The notes beneath the pieces are model-generated. The model was not told where the DNA came from. It made no database searches and saw nothing but the letters and a program-made list of their open reading frames with translations. Positions 17,486 through 25,377 of a DNA stretch of 47,199 bases are shown piece by piece. Position 1 is the stretch's first letter; every line of letters starts with the position of its first letter. This DNA is from Phycisphaerales bacterium. Lineage in GTDB: Bacteria > Planctomycetota > Phycisphaerae > Phycisphaerales > UBA1924. The translations under genes and the position numbers were made by a program. The stretch covers positions 1 through 47,199 of the forward strand of contig JALHNL010000017.1 of NCBI GenBank assembly GCA_022843545.1. The letters run 5' to 3'.

Positions 17486-17833
17486 ATGGAAGCGTCCGCC
17501 GCCGTTCAAACGCTCGCGTTCATCGGGAATCTGGGCTGGCCCGAGATCCTGATCATCATGGTGATCATGCTCATCCTCTTCGGCCGCCGCCTGCCCGAAG
17601 TCGGCCGCAGCCTGGGCAAGGGGATCGTGGAGTTCAAGAAGGGCGTGAAGGGCATCGACGAGGAAGTGGACCAGCGCTCCCAGCAGCCGTATCAGCCCCC
17701 GGCGCAGCCGCCGCAGGCGTATCAGTCCGCGGCGTGGCAGCAGCCGCAGCAGTTGCCCCCGCCGGCGCAGCAGCCGCAGTCGGCGCCGCCGATGGGCCAG
17801 CCGGCGCAGGCGTCGATGCCTCCGCAGCACTGA
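17486..17833 (+). CDS. tatA: Sec-independent protein translocase TatA/E
   Basis: A 115-residue protein of the twin-arginine translocon pore. A short periplasmic start is followed by a membrane helix (about 15-33, GWPEILIIMVIMLILF), the hinge FGRRLPE, an amphipathic helix GRSLGKGIVEFKKGVKG and a long Gln/Pro-rich disordered tail. Two Tat substrates with clear twin-arginine signals lie in this window (DUF1501 and DUF1800). An AGGAG lies before the ATG. tatC is not in view. Confidence 0.94.
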   Translation: MEASAAVQTLAFIGNLGWPEILIIMVIMLILFGRRLPEVGRSLGKGIVEFKKGVKGIDEEVDQRSQQPYQPPAQPPQAYQSAAWQQPQQLPPPAQQPQSAPPMGQPAQASMPPQH

Positions 17834-17940
17834 TCGCCCCCCGGGGGCCACAAGCCTTCCCGCTTCCTGCCCGTGGTCCATGCCCATGCTAAAGTCTGCC
17901 GCGCTCGCGGCCATGGTGGCCCGCGCGCCGGAGCGTCGTC

Positions 17941-19068
17941 ATGCCCATCCGCAAGGTGTACGAGAACAGCATCGAGTTCGTGCAGGTGATGGACGAGCAA
18001 GGCGTGATAGATGAGCGCCTGGGCAAGGACCTGCTCAGCGACGAACAGATCACGTTCCTCTACGAGAAGATGGTGGAGTACCGCCGGCTGGACGAGATCG
18101 CGTTCACGCTGCAGCGGTCGGGCCGCATGTACACCTACCCGCAGAACAAGGGCCAGGAGGCGGCGGCGCTGGGCTCAGGCTTTGCTCTGCGGAAGGGCGT
18201 GGACTGGCTGGTGCCCTGCTATCGCGAGAACGGCGCGCTGTTCCTGCACGGGCTGCCGCCGGAACTGATCTTCCTGCACTGGATGGGCGATGAGCGCGGC
18301 AACGCGATCCCCGCGGGCGTGAACGTGACGCCCATCGCCATCCCCATCGGCACGCAGATGCTGCACGCGACGGGCATGGCCTGGGCTTTCAAGCAGCGGA
18401 AGGAAGACCGCGTCGTCTGCACGTACTTCGGCGACGGCGCGACGAGCGAGGGCGACTTCCACGAGGCGATGAACTTCGCGACGACGTTCAAGGTGCCGTG
18501 CATCTTCTTCTGCCAGAACAACCAGTGGGCGATCAGCGTGCCTCGCGAGCAGCAGATGGCGAGCGAGACGGTGGCCCAGAAGGGCTTCGCGTACGGCGCG
18601 AGGTCGATCCAGGTTGACGGCAACGATCTGCTCGCGGTGTACAAGGTGACGCTCGAAGCCCGCGAACGCGCCAGGGCGGGCGAGGGGCCCACGATCATCG
18701 AGGCCGTCACGTATCGCCTGGGCGACCACACCACCGCGGACGACGCGCGGCGGTATCGCGACTCGGAAGAGGTGGCGGCCTGGGCCCAGAAGGACCCGAT
18801 GATCCGCCTGCGCAAGTACCTCGAGGGCAAGGGCCTGTGGAACGACGCCAAGCAGCAGGTGGTGGAAGACCGGGCCAAGGCGTTCTGCTCGGAGATCGTC
18901 AAGAAGTCCGAGGGCATCGCGAAGCCCGACGTGAACGACATGTTCGACTATCTGTACGCCGAGATGCCCGAGGAACTGCGCCGGCAGAAGGAAACGCTGC
19001 GGACGCACTCGCTGGGCCAGGACCCGAGCCAGGCCGGGCTGCGCAGCAGCGCCGCTTCGGCGCGCTGA
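17941..19068 (+). CDS. pdhA: Pyruvate dehydrogenase E1 component, alpha subunit
   Basis: A 375-residue thiamine-diphosphate enzyme subunit of the heterotetrameric E1 type. The thiamine motif runs from GDG (164-166) to NN (193-194), in the context CTYFGDGATSEGDFHEAMNF. The phosphorylation-loop region YRLGDHTTADDARRYR is typical of this class. GGAG with 7 nt spacing precedes the ATG. pdhB follows 79 nt later. The same fold serves branched-chain 2-oxoacid dehydrogenase E1, so the substrate is not certain. No E2 or E3 gene is in the window. Confidence 0.92.
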   Translation: MPIRKVYENSIEFVQVMDEQGVIDERLGKDLLSDEQITFLYEKMVEYRRLDEIAFTLQRSGRMYTYPQNKGQEAAALGSGFALRKGVDWLVPCYRENGALFLHGLPPELIFLHWMGDERGNAIPAGVNVTPIAIPIGTQMLHATGMAWAFKQRKEDRVVCTYFGDGATSEGDFHEAMNFATTFKVPCIFFCQNNQWAISVPREQQMASETVAQKGFAYGARSIQVDGNDLLAVYKVTLEARERARAGEGPTIIEAVTYRLGDHTTADDARRYRDSEEVAAWAQKDPMIRLRKYLEGKGLWNDAKQQVVEDRAKAFCSEIVKKSEGIAKPDVNDMFDYLYAEMPEELRRQKETLRTHSLGQDPSQAGLRSSAASAR

Positions 19069-19147
19069 GTCCTCCCGCCCTCACTTCACTTTCTCCTGAT
19101 TTGCCCCGTTTGCGGCTTTGCTCTGTTCGCCAAGTTTGGATCCCCCC

Positions 19148-20122
19148 ATGCCCCAGATGACCCTCGTCCAAGCCATCAACAACGCCCTCGACACCGAGAT
19201 GGCGCGCGATGAGCGCGTCGTTTGCCTCGGCGAAGACGTCGGCCTCAACGGCGGCGTCTTCCGCGTCACCGAGGGGCTTCAGAAGAAGTACGGGCCCGAC
19301 CGCGTGATCGACACGCCGCTGTCGGAGTCGGGCATCATGGGCTCGAGCATCGGGCTGGCGATGGCCGGGCAGCGCCCCATCCCGGAGATCCAGTTCGAGG
19401 GCTTCATGGGCCCGGCGTACGACCAGCTCGTGAACCACGCCGCCCGCTTCCGCAACCGCACGCGCGGCGCGATCACCGTGCCGCTCACCGTCCGCGTGCC
19501 GTGGGGCGGCGGGATCCACGCGCCGGAGTTCCACTCCGACTCGCCCGAGGCGATCTACGTCCACAACCCCGGGCTGAAGGTGCTGTGCCCCTGCACGCCC
19601 TACGACGCCAAGGGGATGCTGCTCTCGGCGATCCGCGACCCGGACCCGGTGATCTTCTTTGAGCCCAAGCGCGTGTACCGCTCCTTCCGCGAGGAAGTGC
19701 CCGAGGGCGACTACACCGTGCCGATCGGCAAGGCGAAGGTGGTGGCCGAGGGCACCGACGTGACGGTGATCTCGTGGGGCGCGATGGTCTTCCAGTGCCT
19801 GGAGGCGCTCGACGGCCTGCCCGAGGACCTGTCGGTGGAACTCATCGACCTACGGACGATTCACCCGCTGGACTTTGACACCATCTGCGAGAGCGTGACC
19901 AAGACCGGGCGCGCGGTGATCGTGCAGGAAGCCCCCAAGACCTGCTCGATGGCGAGCGAACTCTCCGCGATCCTGATGGAAAAGTGCTTCCTGCACCTGC
20001 AGGCGCCGGTGCAGCGGGTGTGCGGGTTTGACACCGTGATGCCCTACGCCAAGCTGGAACTGCAGTACCTGCCCGACGCGCCGCGGATCGCGGAGGCGAT
20101 CAAGCAGGTGGTGGCGTATTGA
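19148..20122 (+). CDS. pdhB: Pyruvate dehydrogenase E1 component, beta subunit
   Basis: A 324-residue E1 beta subunit. Conserved blocks include CLGEDVGLNGGVFRVTEGL, TPLSESGIMGSSIGLAMAG, PEIQFEGFMGPAYDQLVNHA and TVPLTVRVPWGGGIHAPEFHS, plus VELIDLRTIHPLDFDTI near the C-terminus. It completes the thiamine site together with PdhA. The ATG at 19148 is preferred over an in-frame ATG at 19118, which adds residues unlike the family. Same strand and close to pdhA, so an operon is likely. An octamer array begins 3 nt after the stop codon. Confidence 0.93.
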   Translation: MPQMTLVQAINNALDTEMARDERVVCLGEDVGLNGGVFRVTEGLQKKYGPDRVIDTPLSESGIMGSSIGLAMAGQRPIPEIQFEGFMGPAYDQLVNHAARFRNRTRGAITVPLTVRVPWGGGIHAPEFHSDSPEAIYVHNPGLKVLCPCTPYDAKGMLLSAIRDPDPVIFFEPKRVYRSFREEVPEGDYTVPIGKAKVVAEGTDVTVISWGAMVFQCLEALDGLPEDLSVELIDLRTIHPLDFDTICESVTKTGRAVIVQEAPKTCSMASELSAILMEKCFLHLQAPVQRVCGFDTVMPYAKLELQYLPDAPRIAEAIKQVVAY

Positions 20123-20125
20123 GAA

Positions 20126-20157
20126 GAAGTGACGGAGTGACGGAGTGAGGCGGTGAG
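20126..20157. repeat. Octamer-phased array, 4 units (GGAGTGAC type)
   Basis: Units GAAGTGAC, GGAGTGAC, GGAGTGAG and GCGGTGAG follow one another directly after the pdhB stop. This one has an 8-nt phase while most others in the window have 7. Confidence 0.75.
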
Positions 20158-20217
20158 CACGCCTACTTCTTCAGCACGGTCTGTGCGCATCGAGTAGAAC
20201 CTTGCCCAAATGACAAA

Positions 20218-20241
20218 CAGGCGAGACTTGCGTCCCGCCTG
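20218..20241 (-). terminator. Rho-independent terminator of rpsP
   Basis: On the minus strand CAGGCGGGAC, loop GCAA and GTCTCGCCTG form a 10-bp stem with one G-U pair, followed by TTTGTCATTT. It lies 41 nt after the rpsP stop codon. Confidence 0.8.
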
Positions 20242-20281
20242 CGTGTGTTCGTTCAGAGTTCAGTTGAGGCGATCCGAAGGC

Positions 20282-20641
20282 TCAGGCCTTCTTCTCGTCC
20301 TTCTTGCCGCCGGCGGCCGCGAGGGCCGCACGCTTCTCGGCGCCGGCCTTGCGGCGGGCGTTGCGGTCGGCGACCTCCGCCGAGTGCTTGGCGGCGTCGA
20401 TGACGTTGTTCTTGGCGAGGAAGTCGGCCACGGTGTCCGACGGCTGCGCGCCCTTGCCGATCCAGTACTTGATCCGCTCGGAGTTCAGGTGCAGCGTCTT
20501 GGTGGGGTCCTGGCTCATCGGGTCGTACCAGCCGAGGGTCTCGATGACCTTGCCGTCGCGCTTGACGCGGCTGTCCACCGCGTTGATGCGGTAGAAGGGG
20601 CGGTGCGGACGACCAAGACGAGCCATGCGGATACGAACCAC
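20282..20641 (-). CDS. rpsP: 30S ribosomal protein S16
   Basis: A 119-residue small-subunit protein. The N-terminus MVRIRMARLGRPHRPFYRI, then VIETLGWYDPM and LNSERIKYWIGKGAQPSDTV, are diagnostic of S16. The usual length is 80-90; the extra 30 residues are an Ala/Lys-rich C-terminal tail (KKDEKKA at the end), seen in several bacterial groups. In many genomes it is followed by rimM-trmD-rplS; none of these lies nearby here. Confidence 0.97.
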   Translation of the reverse strand: MVRIRMARLGRPHRPFYRINAVDSRVKRDGKVIETLGWYDPMSQDPTKTLHLNSERIKYWIGKGAQPSDTVADFLAKNNVIDAAKHSAEVADRNARRKAGAEKRAALAAAGGKKDEKKA

Positions 20642-20825
20642 GGTGCGGATCTCCAGAATCAGGCCCGGACGGGCCGGTTAGCAAGGGGAGAAGGATAGGC
20701 GACCAGCCTGCCCGAGTCATCCGGCCAGCGTCTGCACCCGGGCTCGCCCACGCGGCATGCCCGATTCGCCCGCTGAATCAGCCCGGGTCTCGCCGGTCGT
20801 TCGGGGAGTGTAGGGGCCAAGCCTC

Positions 20826-21929
20826 CTACTCCTCCGCCTCGTTCGCATAGGCGGAGATGAAGGCCACCAGGTCCGCCGGGGTCACCTTTCCGTCGGGGGT
20901 CGTGCCCAGACCGCCGTCGCCGCAGAGGTCGGCGAGGAGCTCGCCCTTGACGTACGCGTCCATGAAGGCCAGGAGGTCGCCCTGGCCCACGGCGCCGTCG
21001 CGTCCGGCCTCGCCCACGGCGCTGGCGATGTCCGCCGAGCGGGCGTTGAGCACTTGCCCGACCAACTGGATGGGCAGGCGCTGGGGCACGGGGCGCGAGA
21101 GCACGCCGATGCCCGGGTCCTCGATCTCTCGCCACTGGGCTGAGACGCCCAGGGGCGCAAGGTGCAAGGCGGCGTCGGGTTCGGCTCCGCCGCGGGTGCC
21201 CGCGGTGGTGATGAGCGGGGCGAAGAGCCCGGCGTCGGGGTTGAGGCTGGAGAGCTGGAAGTCGAGCCAGTAGGTGCCGGCGGGCAGGGCGACATCGATG
21301 GTTGAACTCTCGATGCGCCAGATGGGCCGGGCGGTGCTGGGGGCGGGGCGGCCGCCCTTGGGCCCGGTGGCGAACTGGCGGTAGATGTTCGTGAACGTCA
21401 TGGCGCCCAGGCGGCTGGTGGCGTCGTCGCCGAAGATGGCGACGGTGCCGCCCTGCCCGGGCACGCCGCTGAGGATGCGGAAGTTGAAGCCGTCGACGGG
21501 CGAGGCGGTGGCTGAGCCGCCCGTCTGGTAGACGAAGACGCGCACGCCGGTGATCTGCCACACCTGACCGGCGGGGACGGTGAAGGCGTCGGCGGCGCGG
21601 AAGGCCCCGCCGGCCACGCCGTCGTGGACGCTGACGCCCGCGAGGGCGTTGGCCTGGGTGGTGCGTCCCTCGGCCTGGAGTTCGCTCCAGAAGGCGCCGG
21701 TGGGCGCTTTGCCGCCGGCCTTGGTCTTGAAGCCGGTGGAGAGGGGGACGGGCCCGGCGTCCTCCGCGCCGGCGGTGTAGATGATGCTCTGCGCGCGGGC
21801 CGCGCCGGCCAAGGCGAGCACCCCCGCCCAGGCGCAGACCCCCACTCGGAGGTTTGCCCGCAGCCCCACCCGCACCCCTGAGGCCGCCAATCTATCGCGA
21901 CTTTCGACCCGCATAGCCCGCTCCTTCAC
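20826..21929 (-). CDS. Secreted protein with C-terminal dockerin-like EF-hand pair
   Basis: A 367-residue exported protein. After a basic N-terminus a hydrophobic segment (VCAWAGVLALAGAARAQ) forms the signal. The main body is beta-rich (for example QVWQITGVRVFVYQTGG and TYWLDFQLSSLNPDAG) with no domain I can name. The last 60 residues have two calcium-loop-like stretches (GRDGAVGQGDLLAFMDAYV and TPDGKVTPADLVAFISAYA), with a Cys in DLCGDGG between them. This is the dockerin-like tail common in Phycisphaerae secreted proteins. The start could be ATG at residue 1 or 6. It lies just downstream of DUF1501 on the same strand. Confidence 0.78.
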   Translation of the reverse strand: MKERAMRVESRDRLAASGVRVGLRANLRVGVCAWAGVLALAGAARAQSIIYTAGAEDAGPVPLSTGFKTKAGGKAPTGAFWSELQAEGRTTQANALAGVSVHDGVAGGAFRAADAFTVPAGQVWQITGVRVFVYQTGGSATASPVDGFNFRILSGVPGQGGTVAIFGDDATSRLGAMTFTNIYRQFATGPKGGRPAPSTARPIWRIESSTIDVALPAGTYWLDFQLSSLNPDAGLFAPLITTAGTRGGAEPDAALHLAPLGVSAQWREIEDPGIGVLSRPVPQRLPIQLVGQVLNARSADIASAVGEAGRDGAVGQGDLLAFMDAYVKGELLADLCGDGGLGTTPDGKVTPADLVAFISAYANEAEE

Positions 21930-21962
21930 ACCGTAAACGCCTCGCCCGTACCCCGCCGCTGA

Positions 21963-21990
21963 TCACTGTTCACTGTTCACTGTTCACTGT
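21963..21990. repeat. Heptamer array, TCACTGT x4
   Basis: Four exact 7-nt copies lie 9 nt beyond the stop codon of the DUF1501 gene (minus strand), within the 70-nt gap to the dockerin-like gene. Confidence 0.9.
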
Positions 21991-21999
21991 CCCCCCACT

Positions 22000-23331
22000 T
22001 CATCCGGCGAGCGTGGTTGCGCCGCGGAAGGTGGGCGTGAAGCCCGGGAAGACCGACGCGAGGTCGGCGTTGCCCAGTCTGTTCTGCACGATCTCCGCGA
22101 GGATGTCGCGGTAGTCGATGGTGGTTCGAAGATCGCCGCTGTCGTCGAGCTGCGCTTCCTGCAGCCCGGGCCAGTTGGCGAGCACGCGCCCGCCCGAGAT
22201 GCCCTGGCCGATGGCGAACATGACGTTGCCGTTGCCGTGGTCGGTGCCGACGCTGCCGTTCTCGCTGGCGGTGCGTCCGAACTCGGAGAGCACGACGAGG
22301 GTGTAGTTGATGCTTGAGCCGGCCATGTCGGCGTGGAAGGCGGCGAGCGCGTCGCCCAGGGCGCGGAGCAGCCCGTGCAGGTGCCCGCCGGGGAAGTTGC
22401 CCTGATCGCTGTGCGTGTCCCACCCGCCGACGTCGATGGCGACGGCCTCGACGCCGATCTGGGCCTTGATGAGCGCGGCGGAGGCCCGCAGCGAGTAGGC
22501 GAGGGAGTCGTCGTCGGGGTACTGCGCGCCGCCGGAAGGCTGGTACGCGTCGTAGTCGATGTCGTCGAGCGTTTCGAGCGTGTTCAGCACCGACTGGGCG
22601 GCGGGGCGGAGGATGTCGGTGTTGCCGGCGTAGAGCTCCGCGAGCGCGTCCAGACGGGCGGACTTGGTGCTCCACGAGCCCGCGAAGCCCACGCTGGCCG
22701 GGTCGTCGGCGGCGATGGCCTGCGGCGCGCCCGCGAGCGTGAGTTGCAGGGTGTCGGCGATGGCCATGGCGCGGAGGATGGCGGTGGGCGAGGCGGGGGG
22801 CGAACTGGCCAGGTGGCGCCCGAGCCACCCGGTGTTGCCCAGGGGGTCGCTGCGCTGGCCCTGCTCCATCCAGCGCTGCGCGTCAAAGTGCGAGCGCGAG
22901 CCGTTGGTGAGACCGGTGGCGTGGACGATCAGCAACTGGCCGGCCTGGTAGATCGGGAGCAGCGCCGACAGCGAGGGGTGGAGCCCGAAGGCCACGCCGC
23001 CGTGCTGACCCAGGTCGAGGCAGCGGCGCTCGACCGCGGCGCCGGCGTTGTCGGGCTGGGCGAGGGCGAGGGCGGGCCGCATGGTGTAGTAGCGGCTCTC
23101 GCTGAAGGGGGCGACGAGCGAGAGGCCGTCGGCGCCGCCGCGCAGGTAGACCTGGATCACCACGTCGCGGGGCGTGGAGGAACCATCTCGCGCGAAGGCG
23201 ACGCGCGGCACCCACGCGGGGACGGTGGCGAGCATGGCCGCGGCGCCGGAGAGCGCCATGAAGCGGCGGCGCGAGACTTGGAGATAGTCCTGGCAACCCC
23301 GGCAGTCGTGCGTCATAGGGACGGTGGGCAT
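22000..23331 (-). CDS. DUF1501 family Tat-exported protein
   Basis: A 443-residue protein with a Tat signal (SRRRFMALSGAAAML, residues 20-34). Family blocks are VIQVYLRGGADGLSLVAPF, HPSLSALLPIYQAGQLLIVHATG, AIDVGGWDTHSDQGN and VVLSEFGRTASENGSVGTDHG. The Asp/His/Glu-rich metal-site pattern resembles sulfatase or alkaline-phosphatase-like enzymes, but no substrate is known. It pairs with DUF1800 encoded upstream on the same strand, a common pairing in planctomycetes. The start could also be the ATG at residue 6. Confidence 0.93.
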   Translation of the reverse strand: MPTVPMTHDCRGCQDYLQVSRRRFMALSGAAAMLATVPAWVPRVAFARDGSSTPRDVVIQVYLRGGADGLSLVAPFSESRYYTMRPALALAQPDNAGAAVERRCLDLGQHGGVAFGLHPSLSALLPIYQAGQLLIVHATGLTNGSRSHFDAQRWMEQGQRSDPLGNTGWLGRHLASSPPASPTAILRAMAIADTLQLTLAGAPQAIAADDPASVGFAGSWSTKSARLDALAELYAGNTDILRPAAQSVLNTLETLDDIDYDAYQPSGGAQYPDDDSLAYSLRASAALIKAQIGVEAVAIDVGGWDTHSDQGNFPGGHLHGLLRALGDALAAFHADMAGSSINYTLVVLSEFGRTASENGSVGTDHGNGNVMFAIGQGISGGRVLANWPGLQEAQLDDSGDLRTTIDYRDILAEIVQNRLGNADLASVFPGFTPTFRGATTLAG

Positions 23332-23362
23332 GGGAGGCTCCGGGAGACAGGGCGAGGCGGAC

Positions 23363-23397
23363 GGTGTTAGGTGTCAGGTGTCAGGTGGCAGGTAACC
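23363..23397. repeat. Heptamer-phased array, GGTGTCA type, 5 units
   Basis: Units GGTGTTA, GGTGTCA, GGTGTCA, GGTGGCA and GGTAACC in phase, between the DUF1501 start and the DUF1800 stop. Three octamers TTTGGCCC, TTTGGCCC, TTTGGCCA follow at 23420-23443. Confidence 0.85.
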
Positions 23398-23450
23398 AGA
23401 AATCAGTTCATGGCATTCATTTGGCCCTTTGGCCCTTTGGCCATGGGCCA

Positions 23451-25154
23451 CTACGTCCACTGGAACGCCGGCGCGCTGAGCGCCAGCCCCAGCGCTTCGG
23501 CGAGGCGTGCCGATTCGTCGGGCGCGCCGGCGAGGTACGCCTGAATGACCTGGGCCTCTGCCGCGGGGAGCAGACCCATGAACAGCCGCTGGTTAATTCG
23601 GGCCATCTTGTCGTTGAGGGTCACCGCGCCGTCGAAGAAGCGGGGGAGATCAATGAGCACGTCCTTGAACTCGCCCCAGGGGAGCGAGGCGAGGAAGTTC
23701 CATCGCGGCAGCGGGTTGTTGGCCCAGTACCCGGGCGCTTCGGGGTAGCCGTTGGGCGGGTGCCACTGGAAGGGCTGCTGCCCCGCGCGCTCCAGTTGCC
23801 ACTCCAGGTCGCTGTCGCTCGAAAGCACGCGGCCGTCGAGCGCGCGGATCGCCGAGGCGACCAGGTGGATCGGGCGCTTCAGTTTGGGGCGGGCGTCACG
23901 GAGGAAGTCGGGCTGCAGGAGCGTGCGCATCATGGCGGGGATGCTGCCGCCGGTCTGCGTGTAGGTGGCCGTCACCGCGTCGATCCAGGCGGTGCGGGGC
24001 TGGTCGGCGAGGAACTTCTTGCACAGCTTGGTGGCGAGGAACCTCGCGGTCTTGGGGTGGCCCCCGAGGATCTGCATCGCCTGGATGCCCTCCTGGATTC
24101 CCGCCGCGCCGCTCTGACCCGCGATGACCTGCCCCAGGAAGGTCTTGTTGTCGGTGTTGTGGTTGTCGGGGTTGAAGCGGAAAGTGCCGCGGAGCTTCCC
24201 GGCCTCCTTGTCCCACTCGTAGTAGAGCCCCCAGCCGGTGAGGATCTTGGCGAGATTCGCGATGTCGTCCTGGGTGTAGCCGCCGTCGACGCCCAGCGAG
24301 TGCAGTTCCATGACCTCGCGGGGGTAGTTCTCGTTGGGGGCGAAGGCGGTGGACTCGTCGTTGTTGAGGTAGCGCATCATCGCGGGGCTCTGCGCGCTGG
24401 CGAGGAGCATCGCGGGAAAGGTGCCCAGCACGTGCTTGCGGATCACGAGGCGGTCTTCCACCAGCTTCAGCACCCGCTTGTCCTCTTCCGCCACCACGTT
24501 CAGATGGTCGCTGAAGAACTCCACGAGCCTCTCGACCAGTTGCTTGCGGCTGTAGATCGCGCGGAGGATCATCGCGCGGGAGAGTTGCTTGCGCGACTCT
24601 TCGCCCGAGTCAAAGTTCTTCTTCTTGATCGAGTAGATCTGCGCCGCGGTGCGCGACAGCAGGTTGAACTTCGCCAGCCGGGCGCGCATGCCGTCGCTGC
24701 CGGGCTTGAGTTGGTACTCGAGGTAGCCCTCGTAGCCCAGCGACTCGGCGAGCTGGGCCTCCCAGGCCGAGACGCCGAACGAGCACCGCTGCACCAGGCG
24801 GTAGAGCAGGGCCCGCGGATCAAGGTCGTACTCGACGGTGGGCGGCGCGCTCAGCGCCTGGCGGGCGCCGGCAAAGGCCGCGACCAGCCCGCCCAGCCCG
24901 GCCATCACGCCGCGGTTCGCCATGCGCGAGCCCGCGCCGCGGAGCAGATCACGGCGCGAGATCATGGGCTCGGCGGTCAAGCCCGCCACCGCCGCGCCGC
25001 CGGGACTCTCGTCCAGCCCTTGGTCACCCTCAACAGCCCGCGCGTCACTCGCCGCCGCACGCATCGGATTCATGGCCAACCCCTTACGCCCGGCGAGCTT
25101 GCGCGCGCCTGAGTCGCCCCCAGCATACCTTCGACCCTCAGTCTGCATTGTCAT
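23451..25154 (-). CDS. DUF1800 family Tat-exported protein
   Basis: A 567-residue protein. A twin-arginine signal SRRDLLRGAG lies at 66-75 followed by a hydrophobic stretch to about 105. DUF1800 blocks include RLVQRCSFGVSAWEAQ, LVEFFSDHLNVVAEED, AMLLASAQSPAMMRYLNN and NENYPREVMELHSLGVDGGYTQDD, then WHPPNGYPEAPGYW. Function unknown; it is nearly always beside DUF1501. The start is uncertain: the long N-terminus before the signal suggests the ATG at 25073 or even the one two residues before SRR. The stop is separated from DUF1501 by 119 nt with repeat arrays. Confidence 0.92.
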   Translation of the reverse strand: MTMQTEGRRYAGGDSGARKLAGRKGLAMNPMRAAASDARAVEGDQGLDESPGGAAVAGLTAEPMISRRDLLRGAGSRMANRGVMAGLGGLVAAFAGARQALSAPPTVEYDLDPRALLYRLVQRCSFGVSAWEAQLAESLGYEGYLEYQLKPGSDGMRARLAKFNLLSRTAAQIYSIKKKNFDSGEESRKQLSRAMILRAIYSRKQLVERLVEFFSDHLNVVAEEDKRVLKLVEDRLVIRKHVLGTFPAMLLASAQSPAMMRYLNNDESTAFAPNENYPREVMELHSLGVDGGYTQDDIANLAKILTGWGLYYEWDKEAGKLRGTFRFNPDNHNTDNKTFLGQVIAGQSGAAGIQEGIQAMQILGGHPKTARFLATKLCKKFLADQPRTAWIDAVTATYTQTGGSIPAMMRTLLQPDFLRDARPKLKRPIHLVASAIRALDGRVLSSDSDLEWQLERAGQQPFQWHPPNGYPEAPGYWANNPLPRWNFLASLPWGEFKDVLIDLPRFFDGAVTLNDKMARINQRLFMGLLPAAEAQVIQAYLAGAPDESARLAEALGLALSAPAFQWT

Positions 25155-25377
25155 TCACAAAAGTCGAAGGCCGGCCGCGATTTCGCGCGATAAGACGCGC
25201 CCGGCGGTGCGGCCTGGGCTCCTGCCGGTTGCAAGGCGTTCAAAACGCTCGGGGACCCGGGTAGTGCCCTTGCCCCTCACCCTTCCTCTCCAGTAGACTG
25301 CACTCGAAACCAATCGACCGTGCCGAGAGTGTGCAGTTCCTTGCCCTCCCGGCACGGGTCCTCGCGAGCAGGCGCCC

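Noticed and set aside
23364-25112. Plus-strand frame of 582 codons opposite DUF1800
   Set aside because: Antisense shadow of a Tat-exported family protein; sequence is low in complexity.
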